A program made the position numbers and the translations under genes. DNA of 64,000 nucleotides from JAJXUB01 sp047974805 (GTDB lineage Bacteria > Actinomycetota > Actinomycetes > Actinomycetales > Dermatophilaceae), in contig JBKECS010000015.1 of NCBI GenBank assembly GCA_047974805.1, positions 1 to 64,000 on the forward strand, read 5' to 3'. Of the stretch, positions 8,119 through 17,124 are shown piece after piece. The stretch's first letter is position 1; the number at the start of each line of letters is the position of its first letter. The notes below the pieces were generated by a model that saw nothing but the letters and a program-made list of their open reading frames with translations, had not been told where the DNA came from and made no database searches.

Positions 8119-10074
8119 CTACCGTTGGGCGAGGTGCTCGGCGAAATACCGGGCCAAGGTCTGCCCGAGATAGTCGTACTTCGTCCCGGCAAAGTGGTGC
8201 GGCTGCTCATTGACCGGCAGCATGTCGAACGGCTTGCCTGCCGCCATCAGGACTTCGGCGAACTTCAACGCCGCCCCGAACGGAACGTTCACGTCGCTGG
8301 TTCCATGGACAAGGAGCAAGTGACCCTCAAGGTGTTCGACCAAGGGATATAGCGAGAGACGGTCATAGGCGTGGGGGTCATCCGCGAGCGGACCCATGAC
8401 GCACTCGATCGGTCCCGCACCGTTGCCCTCGCGCAGCTCGTAGACCCCGTTGATCGCTACTCCCGCCCGGTACACATCCGGCGCCTCCAACAATGCCCGG
8501 GCAGTGAAGTAGCCGCCGTAGGAGCGTCCGAAGACGCCGACCCGACCGATATCCATGAACGGTCGATCACGGGCCAACTGCCGCAGGACCTGGACGTGGT
8601 CGGGGATAACGTGTTCGGCAAAATTGCGATAAGCCACGTCATGGAATGCCTTGCTCCGCTCCGGGGTCCCGCGGGCATCGACCACCACCACGACAAAGCC
8701 ACGATCGGCCAACCATCGAGCCATAATCGCGGTCTCGTCAACGAGTGAGGTCGGCACAAAAGCGCTGTTGGGCCCGGCATAAATCGACTCCACCACCGGA
8801 TAGCTGGCATCTGGATCGAGATCGGCGGGCAGATAGAGCTGTCCGTACAGGGTGCTTGAGCCATCCGCGGCCAGCGCGGTGAATTCCTCAGGCCCATGTT
8901 CCAGCGGAGAACCTGCGGCTAGCTGACTCGTTGCCAAGTCAGCGACGAGGCCCCCGTCGCTGCGTAGCAGCCGAGCTCCCGGCCCGGACCACGGTGAGCT
9001 GTAGGTATCCAGCACGAGCGAGCCATTCGGATGAAGCCGGCCATGATGGGTCCCCGGTTCGTGGCTGAGTTGTTCGACCTCGCCGCCGCTGAGAGGTACT
9101 CGACCGATGTGGGTGTCGTACGGACGCTGAGGATCGCTATGCGCCTCGAAATACACCCATCCATCAGCGGCGTCGACGCCGACGATCCTGGTGACCGGCC
9201 ATTCACCGGTGGTCAACGCGGTGAACTCCCGCCCAGCGGGGTCCAGCCGGTACAGATGCGCCCATCCGCTGCGCTCGGAGAGCCAGATGAACCCCGTTCC
9301 GTCCGGGACGGGGACCACCGCCATCCCCTTTTCCCAGAAGGAGACCCAGGTGTCCGACCGTTCCTCGTGTATCACCCAGGATGTGCCGGAGGCGATGTCG
9401 ACCGCCATGAGGAGGAACGGGTTCTTGTATCGGTTGGTCTTGACGAAGTAGGCGACCGTACTATCCGGGCTCCATCCAAGCGGGCGCAGGTCCTGTTCGG
9501 GTTCGTCACCGCTGTCGACGAGGTGGACCTCCCGGGTGATCCGGTCAATGACGCCTAACCTGGTCGACTCCACCGCGCCCCCGACCCGAGCCGCGGGGAA
9601 GAACTCGACGTCCTCGCTGGGCTGCAACCAGTGAACGACTGGGAATCGGTCCATCCGTCGGCTGTCTCGCTGGCGGACGAGGAGGTGCAACCCATCGGGG
9701 GACCAGATAGCGCCGGCGGCCTCCCACCGCAGGTCCGGGCGACCCCCTGTAGTCAGCGATCGGGTGCGGCCATCGACCCGATAACGCAGGGCCAGGTCAT
9801 GTCCCACCTCAGTGAGGTAGCTCGCCCCGTCGGGTGACGCGCTTTCCAGCACGTCGGGTCGGCCGATCTTGAACGCCGACCTGATCTTGCGCGGCGCGCA
9901 GGCTACCGCAGGGGGCGGGGACACCGAGACCGATCGAGTCCCATCCGCCTCGACACTGACCCAACCACCAGCGTCCGGGTAGGCGACACCAGACGCGGTC
10001 CAGACCGGGTCGATGACCCCTCCGGAGGCATCGGCGGCCAAGGCGCTGACAGTGCGCTGGTCGGTATGTGCCAT
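8119..10074 (-). CDS. S9-family (prolyl oligopeptidase/DPP-like) serine peptidase
   Basis: About 651 residues: an N-terminal beta-propeller region (repeated WSPDG and DGW-type blades) and a C-terminal alpha/beta hydrolase domain. The nucleophile is in GRSYGGYF (about residue 520), the Asp in VHGTSDVNVPF and the His in EQPHHF near the end. There is no signal peptide, so it is probably cytoplasmic, trimming short peptides after import. AGGAG 11 nt upstream favours the ATG at 10074; an ATG at 10107 directly follows the stop of the preceding GGT-like gene. It is the last gene of the dpp-type operon starting near 17.0 kb. Whether it acts as a di- or tripeptidase cannot be told. Confidence 0.85.
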   Translation of the reverse strand: MAHTDQRTVSALAADASGGVIDPVWTASGVAYPDAGGWVSVEADGTRSVSVSPPPAVACAPRKIRSAFKIGRPDVLESASPDGASYLTEVGHDLALRYRVDGRTRSLTTGGRPDLRWEAAGAIWSPDGLHLLVRQRDSRRMDRFPVVHWLQPSEDVEFFPAARVGGAVESTRLGVIDRITREVHLVDSGDEPEQDLRPLGWSPDSTVAYFVKTNRYKNPFLLMAVDIASGTSWVIHEERSDTWVSFWEKGMAVVPVPDGTGFIWLSERSGWAHLYRLDPAGREFTALTTGEWPVTRIVGVDAADGWVYFEAHSDPQRPYDTHIGRVPLSGGEVEQLSHEPGTHHGRLHPNGSLVLDTYSSPWSGPGARLLRSDGGLVADLATSQLAAGSPLEHGPEEFTALAADGSSTLYGQLYLPADLDPDASYPVVESIYAGPNSAFVPTSLVDETAIMARWLADRGFVVVVVDARGTPERSKAFHDVAYRNFAEHVIPDHVQVLRQLARDRPFMDIGRVGVFGRSYGGYFTARALLEAPDVYRAGVAINGVYELREGNGAGPIECVMGPLADDPHAYDRLSLYPLVEHLEGHLLLVHGTSDVNVPFGAALKFAEVLMAAGKPFDMLPVNEQPHHFAGTKYDYLGQTLARYFAEHLAQR

Positions 10075-10107
10075 CTCGTTCTCTTCTCCTACCATCGCTG
10101 GGTCCAT

Positions 10108-11790
10108 CTACAGTCCCGCTGACATTCCCTCGCGGCGACACCCCGAGGAGCCAGACAATTGCCCGTCGCTGGTGCGCCACGTCATTTCGAACGACCCCAT
10201 GTGCCAGTTGAACGTCCCCAGCGGCACCACCCGCACCCCCAGGCGAGCCAATCCAGCGAGGACGGCCTCATCGACGGCGGTCTCCATGGCCAGGCTGTAG
10301 TCGTCCTGCAGCGGCATGATCAGTGCCCGGGCATCGGCTTCGTCGGGGTCCAGCCCGAAATCGAGAATGCTTGAGAGCACTTGAGGGACCGTGGCCTCGA
10401 CCTTTCCCGGAGTGCCCAGGCCCAACCATGGCTGCCCGTCCTTGAAGACCAAGGTGTTGCCCAAGCACGTGCGGACCTGTCCGCCGCCCGTCAGCCAGCC
10501 GCTGATGTTCGACCAAGCGTTCATGCTCGTTGTCGTCAAGGAACCGTTCATCGGGACCCCGTGCAGCACCATGCCCGGTATGCCGCTACCCGACAGCGTG
10601 GTCATGGCCTGGACCCAGTTGCCGGCGGCATCAACGATGCTTATTTCGCAACTATCCACACCTGCAGGGCCGGCCAAGGTGGCGGCCTTGGGCGCGGTCA
10701 GGGCAAAGTGTCGGGACAGGTCCACCCGCGGCATCGAGCACTCGATCAACCGAGCGACCTGCGCGTGATAGTCCGGATCAAGCAGGACGGATGAAGGATC
10801 GGCGAAGATCGCCGGATCGTTGAGGTGGCCAAGGTCGATCCGCGCCCGGCGCAGCACGTGAGCCAACAGATAGCAGCTCAGCGCGTCCTGCGTGTAATGG
10901 CCTCGTTCGTGGATCCCCAGCTGATCCAGGACTCCGAGGACGAAGCCGAGGGAGACGCCCTGCAACTGCGGCGCCGCCAGCGAGACGACCTCGTGTTCTC
11001 TATGGGTGAATCGGAGCGGCTCCTGCCATTGAGGTGTATACCCGGAAAGATCGTCTACCGAAATAGGCCAGCCCAGGTCATGGGCCATCGCGACGAAGTC
11101 CGTGGCCCAGCGGCCGCTGAGCATATATTCCGGGCCCTCGCACGCGAGGTGCCTGAGCGTTTCGGCAAGCTCGGGTTGAGCCCACCGCTCCCCCACTTGC
11201 GGGATACGTCCACCCGGAGCGAAAAATTCTCGTCCGGCGGCGCTGTGCCGGTAGTAGTCGATCGAGGTGGCCAGCAGATAGTGCTCGAACGAGGTGACCT
11301 CGTGGCCATCACGGGCCAGATTCGCCGCTGGTTCGATCAGACGCGGCCATGGGAGGGTCCCATGGGTGTCGTATACGGCGCGCATGGCCGGCATAAAGCC
11401 GGGGATCACCGCGCTAGCGCCCGGAGGCTGCGAGGCATACGTGCCCGTCTCCACCGGTATCGGGCGGCACGGGGTGACATCTGGGACATGCCAACCCGGG
11501 CTGTTCAGTTGCCGGGTCAGCCCGCTCGTGGTGTCGTGGTAAAGCACTGTGACGGTGCCTGCGAGATTGGTTAGGCATGGTGCCACGGCGGTCTGGGTGA
11601 CGCAGGCTGCGATGAGCGCGTCAATGGCGCCACCGCCGTCGCGCAAGACCCCCAAGGCTGCCTCGGTCACCCGGGGGTCTTGCGTGGACACCATGGCGAC
11701 CGACGACTGCGCGACGGCCTTGCGTCCGATGGTCCCGGGCGGCCGGAGCACACCCGTGAGGGCATGCCCGGCCGCCTGGTCACCTGTCAT
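10108..11790 (-). CDS. Gamma-glutamyltransferase-family Ntn hydrolase with altered nucleophile region
   Basis: About 560 residues with the GGT fold signatures: DGGGAIDALIAACV near the N-terminus, ARDGHEV, LAAPQLQGVSLGFVL, and a C-terminal LGLGTPGKVEATVPQVLSSI. In classic enzymes self-cleavage exposes the Thr of T-T-H-x-S-V-V-D. Here the aligned stretch is SCEISIVD, so the nucleophile would be Ser (or Cys) and the His is Glu. No signal peptide is seen, unlike periplasmic GGTs. The ATG at 11790 is chosen over a TTG at 11838. It sits in an operon between an importer binding protein and an S9 peptidase, pointing to cleavage of an imported amide or gamma-glutamyl compound. Activity is uncertain. 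Confidence 0.75.
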   Translation of the reverse strand: MTGDQAAGHALTGVLRPPGTIGRKAVAQSSVAMVSTQDPRVTEAALGVLRDGGGAIDALIAACVTQTAVAPCLTNLAGTVTVLYHDTTSGLTRQLNSPGWHVPDVTPCRPIPVETGTYASQPPGASAVIPGFMPAMRAVYDTHGTLPWPRLIEPAANLARDGHEVTSFEHYLLATSIDYYRHSAAGREFFAPGGRIPQVGERWAQPELAETLRHLACEGPEYMLSGRWATDFVAMAHDLGWPISVDDLSGYTPQWQEPLRFTHREHEVVSLAAPQLQGVSLGFVLGVLDQLGIHERGHYTQDALSCYLLAHVLRRARIDLGHLNDPAIFADPSSVLLDPDYHAQVARLIECSMPRVDLSRHFALTAPKAATLAGPAGVDSCEISIVDAAGNWVQAMTTLSGSGIPGMVLHGVPMNGSLTTTSMNAWSNISGWLTGGGQVRTCLGNTLVFKDGQPWLGLGTPGKVEATVPQVLSSILDFGLDPDEADARALIMPLQDDYSLAMETAVDEAVLAGLARLGVRVVPLGTFNWHMGSFEMTWRTSDGQLSGSSGCRREGMSAGL

Positions 11791-11807
11791 CGGTATGCCT
11801 TGCCAGG

Positions 11808-13421
11808 TCAGGACTTTGGTGGGGCGATCTTGCTCCAATCCAGGAGCACGACCTCACCAAGACGGAAGAAGCCCTCGATGTTTTGCTCATCGGAGCTGAT
11901 CGCTTCGGTGTACTTGACCTGGACGAGGTTGGCCGTTGGCAGATCCCGCTCAATGATCTTCGACGCATCGGTGTAAAGCTTGGTGCGCTCTGCTCGATCG
12001 TTGGCGCCGTTCGCCTGAACGAAGACCTGGTCCAATTCCTTGTTGCAGTAGTTCGTCGCGTTGCCGAACACCGCGTTGGCCCCGTTGTCACAGGTGTACC
12101 GGCGATACAAGCCGATGGCCGGGTCGGCACCGGAGGAGATGTTGATCGTGTACGTGTCGAACTTGTGGTCGGCGAAGACCTCCTTGCGAAACACCTCGGT
12201 GTCGTCCTGGACGATCTTGGTGTTCACGCCAATGGCCTTCCAGTTGTCCGCGACGACCTCGGCGACCTTGGCACCACCAGGCTCAGAGGCCATGTAGCGA
12301 TAGGTGAGGGTGAACCTTGTGCCGTCGGCCTTCTTCGGGTATCCGGCCGCGTCCAGCGCCTTCCCTGCTGCATCGGCGTCGAAGGGGAGGTCCTTGGTGT
12401 AGTCGACCTCACCGGAGTTTGCCCAGTGATTCTCTGGCAGCGCCGATGTCGCCGGCGGGAAGTACCCACCGAAGACGGTCGAGGAGATGAACTCCCGATC
12501 GATGGCCTGGAACAGTGCCCGGCGCACCTGCGGGGTCGACAGGATGGGGTTGCGGGTATTGAACGGCAACATCTTCATTGATACTGAGGCGCGACCTATG
12601 TCCAAGGTGACCTTGTTGTCCCCGTCGAACTGCCGAATCGCTTCGAACGGCACATCGTAGGAGTTGATGTAGTCGATGTCGCCGTTCTTCAACGCCAAGG
12701 TGCGCGCATTGGCGTCGCCGATCACGGTGAAGACAACGTTCTTGTATGCCGGCTTGTCTCCCCAATAGTCGTCATTACGAACGAGGGTGATCCGGTTGTT
12801 CTCCCAGGAACCGAACTTGAACGGGCCCGTCCCGATGGGGGCCCGGTTTGCCGGGTTGTTCTCCATGTCCGAACCCTCGTAAATGTGCTTGGGCAGAATG
12901 GAGAAGGCCATCGGGTTGAGCATGGCGAGGAAGCCACCGGCCGGCTGGGCAAGCTTGACCGTGACGGTTTGCGGATTGTCAGCTGTCACCGAGGCGATGA
13001 GCTTCTTCAGCGCCGCCGTCTGGGAGGTGACCCCCAGGCCCTCGGTCATGGTGAACACGACGTCATCGGCAGTGAAGTCCTTGCCGTCGTGCCATTTCAC
13101 CCCCGACCGGAGGTGGAAGACGTAGGTCTTCTCGTCCGGTTGGTCCCACGACTCGGCGAGCAGCGGCTCGATATCGCCCTTCCTGGTCACCGTGACGAGC
13201 GACTCCTCCATCGCCAGGCCGACGAGACCGACATGCACGTCACCGAGGAACAAACGAATCAAGTGCGGTGGTTCAGCGCCCATTCCGACGACGAACGTCG
13301 CGTCGGAACCGGCAGCGGCACCGGTGCCCGCTCCCGTTCCAGTTGACGTGCTACTGCACGCGGTCAGGGCTAGAGCCGCACCGAGGACACCCGCGGTTAG
13401 GGCTCGGCGAAGGGAAATCAT
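11808..13421 (-). CDS. Peptide-type ABC importer binding lipoprotein (SBP_bac_5)
   Basis: 537 residues, the standard size of DppA/OppA-type binding proteins. A signal peptide ends in lipobox LTAC (Cys at about 22), followed by a Ser/Thr/Gly-rich linker. Family motifs include PHLIRLFLG, YVFHLRSGVKWHDGKDFTAD, IGTGPFKFGSW and the cluster VRRALFQAIDR. The ATG at 13421 is preferred because AGGAG lies 7 nt upstream; an ATG at 13427 sits too close to it. It follows the ATPase and permease genes on the same strand. These proteins bind di-/oligopeptides but also nickel, opines and sugars, so the ligand is open. Confidence 0.9.
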   Translation of the reverse strand: MISLRRALTAGVLGAALALTACSSTSTGTGAGTGAAAGSDATFVVGMGAEPPHLIRLFLGDVHVGLVGLAMEESLVTVTRKGDIEPLLAESWDQPDEKTYVFHLRSGVKWHDGKDFTADDVVFTMTEGLGVTSQTAALKKLIASVTADNPQTVTVKLAQPAGGFLAMLNPMAFSILPKHIYEGSDMENNPANRAPIGTGPFKFGSWENNRITLVRNDDYWGDKPAYKNVVFTVIGDANARTLALKNGDIDYINSYDVPFEAIRQFDGDNKVTLDIGRASVSMKMLPFNTRNPILSTPQVRRALFQAIDREFISSTVFGGYFPPATSALPENHWANSGEVDYTKDLPFDADAAGKALDAAGYPKKADGTRFTLTYRYMASEPGGAKVAEVVADNWKAIGVNTKIVQDDTEVFRKEVFADHKFDTYTINISSGADPAIGLYRRYTCDNGANAVFGNATNYCNKELDQVFVQANGANDRAERTKLYTDASKIIERDLPTANLVQVKYTEAISSDEQNIEGFFRLGEVVLLDWSKIAPPKS

Positions 13422-13488
13422 CGGCATTCTCCTGTCGTGAACAATTCTGGTGATGTTGCTTCCAGGCCGGCCGGCCAGGAAGATGTCG

Positions 13489-15135
13489 CTACTTGGGGGG
13501 GATCAGTTTCGGGGTGGAGTTCAGGAGTCGCTTCGTGTACTCCTGCTGCGGTTCGGCGAAGATCTGTTCGACGTCTCCTTGCTCTACCAGCTCGCCGTGG
13601 AACATCACTGCGGTTCGGTCCGCGAGAGCGCGCATACCGGACAGATCGTGGGTGATGAACAGCACCCCCATTCCGCGCCGGAGTTGCAGAGTGCGCAAGA
13701 GCGAGAGGATTTGTACCCGCACCGAGGCATCCAAGGCTGAGGTGGGTTCGTCGGCCACGAGGTAATGCGGCCGGTAGAGCAGGGCCCGAGCGATGGCTAT
13801 GCGTTGTTGCTGGCCGCCACTGAGTTCGTGCGGATAGCGCCCGAGATAAACCTCCGGCGGCTCGACGCCGACTTCACGCATGGCCGCCACGACTTGGTCG
13901 GCCACCTCGGCCCGAGGGATACCCGCCCGACGCGCCGCATAGCTGAGGATCCGCCCAATCTTGAGTTTGGGATTGAGCGAGGCGGCGGGGGATTGGAAGA
14001 CCATCTGCACCCGCCCACCGAACCCTGGCCGGAAGTCCCGACCGGCCTGCGCAGCCGCCTCGATGGACACGGTTCCCGAGCCCGGTTGCTGGAGCCCGAC
14101 CATGACGCGGCCCAGGGTGCTCTTGCCGCTTCCGCTTTCGCCGACCAGGCCCAACACATGGCCCCGTTCGATGGAGACTGACACCCCGTCGACCGCGGTG
14201 ACCTTCCGCCGCATCCTGCCGCGGCCGCCGAACGTCACCGTGATGTCGTCAAGTTCACATTCCCCTTCGCTCCACCTGTCGCGCGCCTCGTGCGGCCCGG
14301 CAGGCTCCGTAGGGGTCTCCGCCCCCGCAGTGACCAGTCCTTCGTCGCCGTAGAGACGACGCATCGAGGTCATGAGCCGTTGCGTGTACGGGTGCTGCGG
14401 TTGCCACAGGATGTCCTGCGTCGAACCTCCCTCGACGATATGCCCGTCGTTCATCACGTACATCCGCGAGCAATAGGTGCCAATGGCAGCCAGGTCATGA
14501 GACACCAGGAGAATGCCGACGTGTTCGTCCTGGGCAAGGCGGCGCACGAGGGAGAGGACCTGTTCCTGAATGGTGACGTCCAAGGCGGTTGTGGGTTCGT
14601 CGGCGATAATGAGACCTGGACCCTTCGCCAGCGCAATAGCGATGATGACGCGCTGTTTCATCCCACCACTGAGCTGATGTGGATACGAACGCAGAAAGGC
14701 CGGATCGCTGGGCAAGCCAACCGATTCGAAGAGTTCGGCCACACTACGGGAGCCAACCACCGCCTCAGCTACCTGTTCCTCGATCCGCATCGTCGGATTG
14801 AGGTGCGCGTGTGGGTCCTGAAAGACATACGACATGTCGGTGCGCAGCGCTTCTCGACGCACCTTGGCGCTGGCGCCGAGCAACTCCCGTCCGAGCAGTC
14901 GGACCGAGCCACTGACGTCCGTCCTCAGGCCCGGCATGAGCAGCCCGGCGATTGCTCGCGAAAGCATGGTCTTCCCGGATCCGGACTCACCCACAAGCCC
15001 GACGACCTCACCGCGCGCGACGTGGATCGTCGCACCCGCGACGGTGACCTGACGACCCCGTCCGGATGGGTCGATCGAGACCGTGACGTCCTCGGCTTGA
15101 AGCACTTGATCCTGCTGGATCGGCTGGTCGGTCAC
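13489..15135 (-). CDS. Fused double ATPase of the peptide-type ABC importer
   Basis: 548 residues carrying two complete nucleotide-binding domains, equivalent to DppD plus DppF in one chain. The first has Walker A GESGSGKT (49-56), LSGGMKQR and LIIADEPTTALDV; the second has GESGSGKSTLGR, LSGGQQQR and YLVADEPTSALDA. The GTG start at 15135 overlaps the stop of the upstream permease (GTGA). The second importer in this window keeps these ATPases as two separate genes, so the two systems are not recent duplicates. It powers import through the two adjacent permeases. Confidence 0.9.
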   Translation of the reverse strand: MTDQPIQQDQVLQAEDVTVSIDPSGRGRQVTVAGATIHVARGEVVGLVGESGSGKTMLSRAIAGLLMPGLRTDVSGSVRLLGRELLGASAKVRREALRTDMSYVFQDPHAHLNPTMRIEEQVAEAVVGSRSVAELFESVGLPSDPAFLRSYPHQLSGGMKQRVIIAIALAKGPGLIIADEPTTALDVTIQEQVLSLVRRLAQDEHVGILLVSHDLAAIGTYCSRMYVMNDGHIVEGGSTQDILWQPQHPYTQRLMTSMRRLYGDEGLVTAGAETPTEPAGPHEARDRWSEGECELDDITVTFGGRGRMRRKVTAVDGVSVSIERGHVLGLVGESGSGKSTLGRVMVGLQQPGSGTVSIEAAAQAGRDFRPGFGGRVQMVFQSPAASLNPKLKIGRILSYAARRAGIPRAEVADQVVAAMREVGVEPPEVYLGRYPHELSGGQQQRIAIARALLYRPHYLVADEPTSALDASVRVQILSLLRTLQLRRGMGVLFITHDLSGMRALADRTAVMFHGELVEQGDVEQIFAEPQQEYTKRLLNSTPKLIPPK

Positions 15136-16013
15136 AGTGCCCGCCTCCCTGCGGTTCCACGGCGGGACAAGGAGTCACCCAGGAGGTTGAAGGACAGGAC
15201 CATCAAGGCGATGCAGATGCCGGCGGGAATGCTGAACCACCAGGCGTCAGACAGGTACGGCTGCGCGTCGCGGAGCAAACCGCCCCAGCTTGAGGTATTC
15301 GGATCCCCCAATCCGAGGAAGCTCAACCCGGCCTCGAGCAGCATCCCCCGACCGACATCGAGAGCTGCCTGGACGATGATCGGGGGGAATGCCACCAACA
15401 GGATTTCCACCAGGATGATCCGAAGCACCGGAGTCCCGGAGATCCGGGCCGCATCGACGAATTCGGTGTTGCGCAGAGAGATGAACTGGCTACGCACGAT
15501 CCGAGCCGATTGTGGCCAGACCGCGATGATGACGGCCAAGGCGGTCAGGAAGACGCTGCGCCCGATCACCGCGACGATGACGATGGCGATGAGCATGGCG
15601 GGCATCACCTGGAAGACCTCGGCGATCCGCATGAGGACGTTGTCCACCCAACCGCCAACGTAGCCGGCGATCCCGCCGACGATGACGCCCACGACCAGCG
15701 ATCCCAAGCCAGTAGCAAGGCCGACGAAAAGCGAAACCCTGGCGCCATAGATCAGCTGGGACAGGATGTCCTTGCCGACGTCGTCGGTCCCTAATAGGTG
15801 CGCCGCGCTCGGTGCCTGAAGAACATCCCGGGACACCTGGAAGGGGTCATAGGGCGCGAGCGCCGGCGCGAACACGGCGATCGCCGCGAAGACGAGGATC
15901 ATCGCTGCGGCAATGACCGTCATCGGGCCTGAGTCGCGCAGCCGAGCAAAGCGTGACCGGCCCGTGGGGCCATCCGGTGCGCTGTGGACGAACGCCTCAT
16001 CGACGGCGGTCAT
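15132..16013 (-). CDS. DppC-type ABC permease
   Basis: 293 residues with an N-terminal cytoplasmic tail, about six membrane segments and the DppC-family motifs LGTDDVGKDILSQLIYGARV and SFLGLGDPNTSSWGGLL. The coupling-loop region reads EFVDAARISGTPVLRIILVE. It overlaps the preceding DppB-type gene by 4 nt and the following ATPase gene by 4 nt, so all are translated together. It pairs with the DppB-type subunit to form the importer channel. Confidence 0.9.
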   Translation of the reverse strand: MTAVDEAFVHSAPDGPTGRSRFARLRDSGPMTVIAAAMILVFAAIAVFAPALAPYDPFQVSRDVLQAPSAAHLLGTDDVGKDILSQLIYGARVSLFVGLATGLGSLVVGVIVGGIAGYVGGWVDNVLMRIAEVFQVMPAMLIAIVIVAVIGRSVFLTALAVIIAVWPQSARIVRSQFISLRNTEFVDAARISGTPVLRIILVEILLVAFPPIIVQAALDVGRGMLLEAGLSFLGLGDPNTSSWGGLLRDAQPYLSDAWWFSIPAGICIALMVLSFNLLGDSLSRRGTAGRRAL

Positions 16014-16990
16014 AGCGCACCGCCCTCGCGGATCCGGGGGTCGATCAATCCGTAGGTAATGTCCGTGAGAACGTTGACGACCAGGGTCATCACCGCCACA
16101 ACGACCACGACCCCGAGGACGACCGTCGTATCTCGGCGTTGCACCGAGTCATAGAGCAGACTGCCGATCCCGGGCCAGCCGAAGATCTTTTCGATGAGAA
16201 CGGAGCCGCCGATCATCGTGCCAAAGGTGTAGCCGAGGACAGTAGTGACCGGCAGCATCGAGTTGCGCACCACGTGTCGGCGAATGATCCGACCGCGCGG
16301 CATACCCTTGGAGACCGCGGTAAGCACCCAGCCAGAGTTCATCGTGTCGGTTGCGCTGGCCCGGCTCATCCGAATCATCAGAGCCGTCTCCGGGATGGCG
16401 AGCACGCTGGCCGGCAGGATGAGGTGCTTCCCGACGTCGACCGCGTAGCTGAGGTTGCCTCCGGAAATTCCAATCGTGCTGAATCCGGTCGTCGGCAACC
16501 AACCCAGCGTCAACGCGAACAGCAGCACCCCCATCAACGCCAGCCAGAAGGTGGGGATGCTGAAGGCCAGCAGGGTCAGCACGTTGGTCAGGCGGTCGAA
16601 GAACGGGTGAGAGGTCGTGCCGGCCCACAGCCCAACCGGCAAGCCGATGCATAGAGCCAACAATGTGGCCGCGACGACCAGGAGCAACGTCGCTCCGAGA
16701 TGTCCGACCACGAGCGGGAGTACCTCCTCGCGGTTGGCGAACGAAAACCCGAGGTCCCCCCGGAACACCTGAGCGACATAGTGGATGTATTGAATGTAGA
16801 CGGGTTGATCGATTCCCAGCGCGGCCCGGCGCTCCTGCAGGTATTCCTCAGAGGCCGGGTAGTCGCCCATTTGAGCAGTCACGATGTCGCCTGGTGCGGC
16901 ACTGACCAGGACGAAGGTCAGCGTCACAACGCCCCAAACCAGCGGGATGACGTAAAGCAGACGGCGCACGATCGCCCAGAACAGCTGCAC
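16010..16990 (-). CDS. DppB-type ABC permease
   Basis: 326 residues from the GTG at 16990, with the DppB hallmarks RRLLYVIPLVWGVVTLTFVL, GLDLGFSFANR-like loop (RGDLGFSFANREEVLP) and EKIFGWPGIGSLLYDSV. A more upstream ATG at 17035 lies inside the proposed operator (17028-17045), so I prefer the GTG, which has GAAGGGG a few bases upstream. It is the first gene of an operon running down to the S9 peptidase at 8.1 kb. A TACTAT word at 17013-17018 could be its -10 element, placing the operator where it would block polymerase. Confidence 0.85.
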   Translation of the reverse strand: MQLFWAIVRRLLYVIPLVWGVVTLTFVLVSAAPGDIVTAQMGDYPASEEYLQERRAALGIDQPVYIQYIHYVAQVFRGDLGFSFANREEVLPLVVGHLGATLLLVVAATLLALCIGLPVGLWAGTTSHPFFDRLTNVLTLLAFSIPTFWLALMGVLLFALTLGWLPTTGFSTIGISGGNLSYAVDVGKHLILPASVLAIPETALMIRMSRASATDTMNSGWVLTAVSKGMPRGRIIRRHVVRNSMLPVTTVLGYTFGTMIGGSVLIEKIFGWPGIGSLLYDSVQRRDTTVVLGVVVVVAVMTLVVNVLTDITYGLIDPRIREGGAL

Positions 16991-17027
16991 GAGACCCCTT
17001 CGGCAGTGACCAATAGTAGAAGTAGCC

Positions 17028-17045
17028 TGTAGCATGTCGCATGTC
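17028..17045 (-). promoter_or_regulatory. Operator copy A upstream of the dpp-type operon
   Basis: Read on the minus strand this is GACATGCGACATGCTACA, closely matching operator C (GACATGTCGCATGTTACATC at 18294). It lies just upstream of a -10-like TACTAT (17013-17018, minus strand). I infer binding by the GntR regulator encoded at 29.4 kb. Confidence 0.55.
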
Positions 17046-17124
17046 TGGTCAAGTAGGCAACGGCTTCGTTATCGAAGTGCGACTCGCTAGGTCGATTCCC
17101 GGGCCCACCTGCTCAAAGGCCCCG

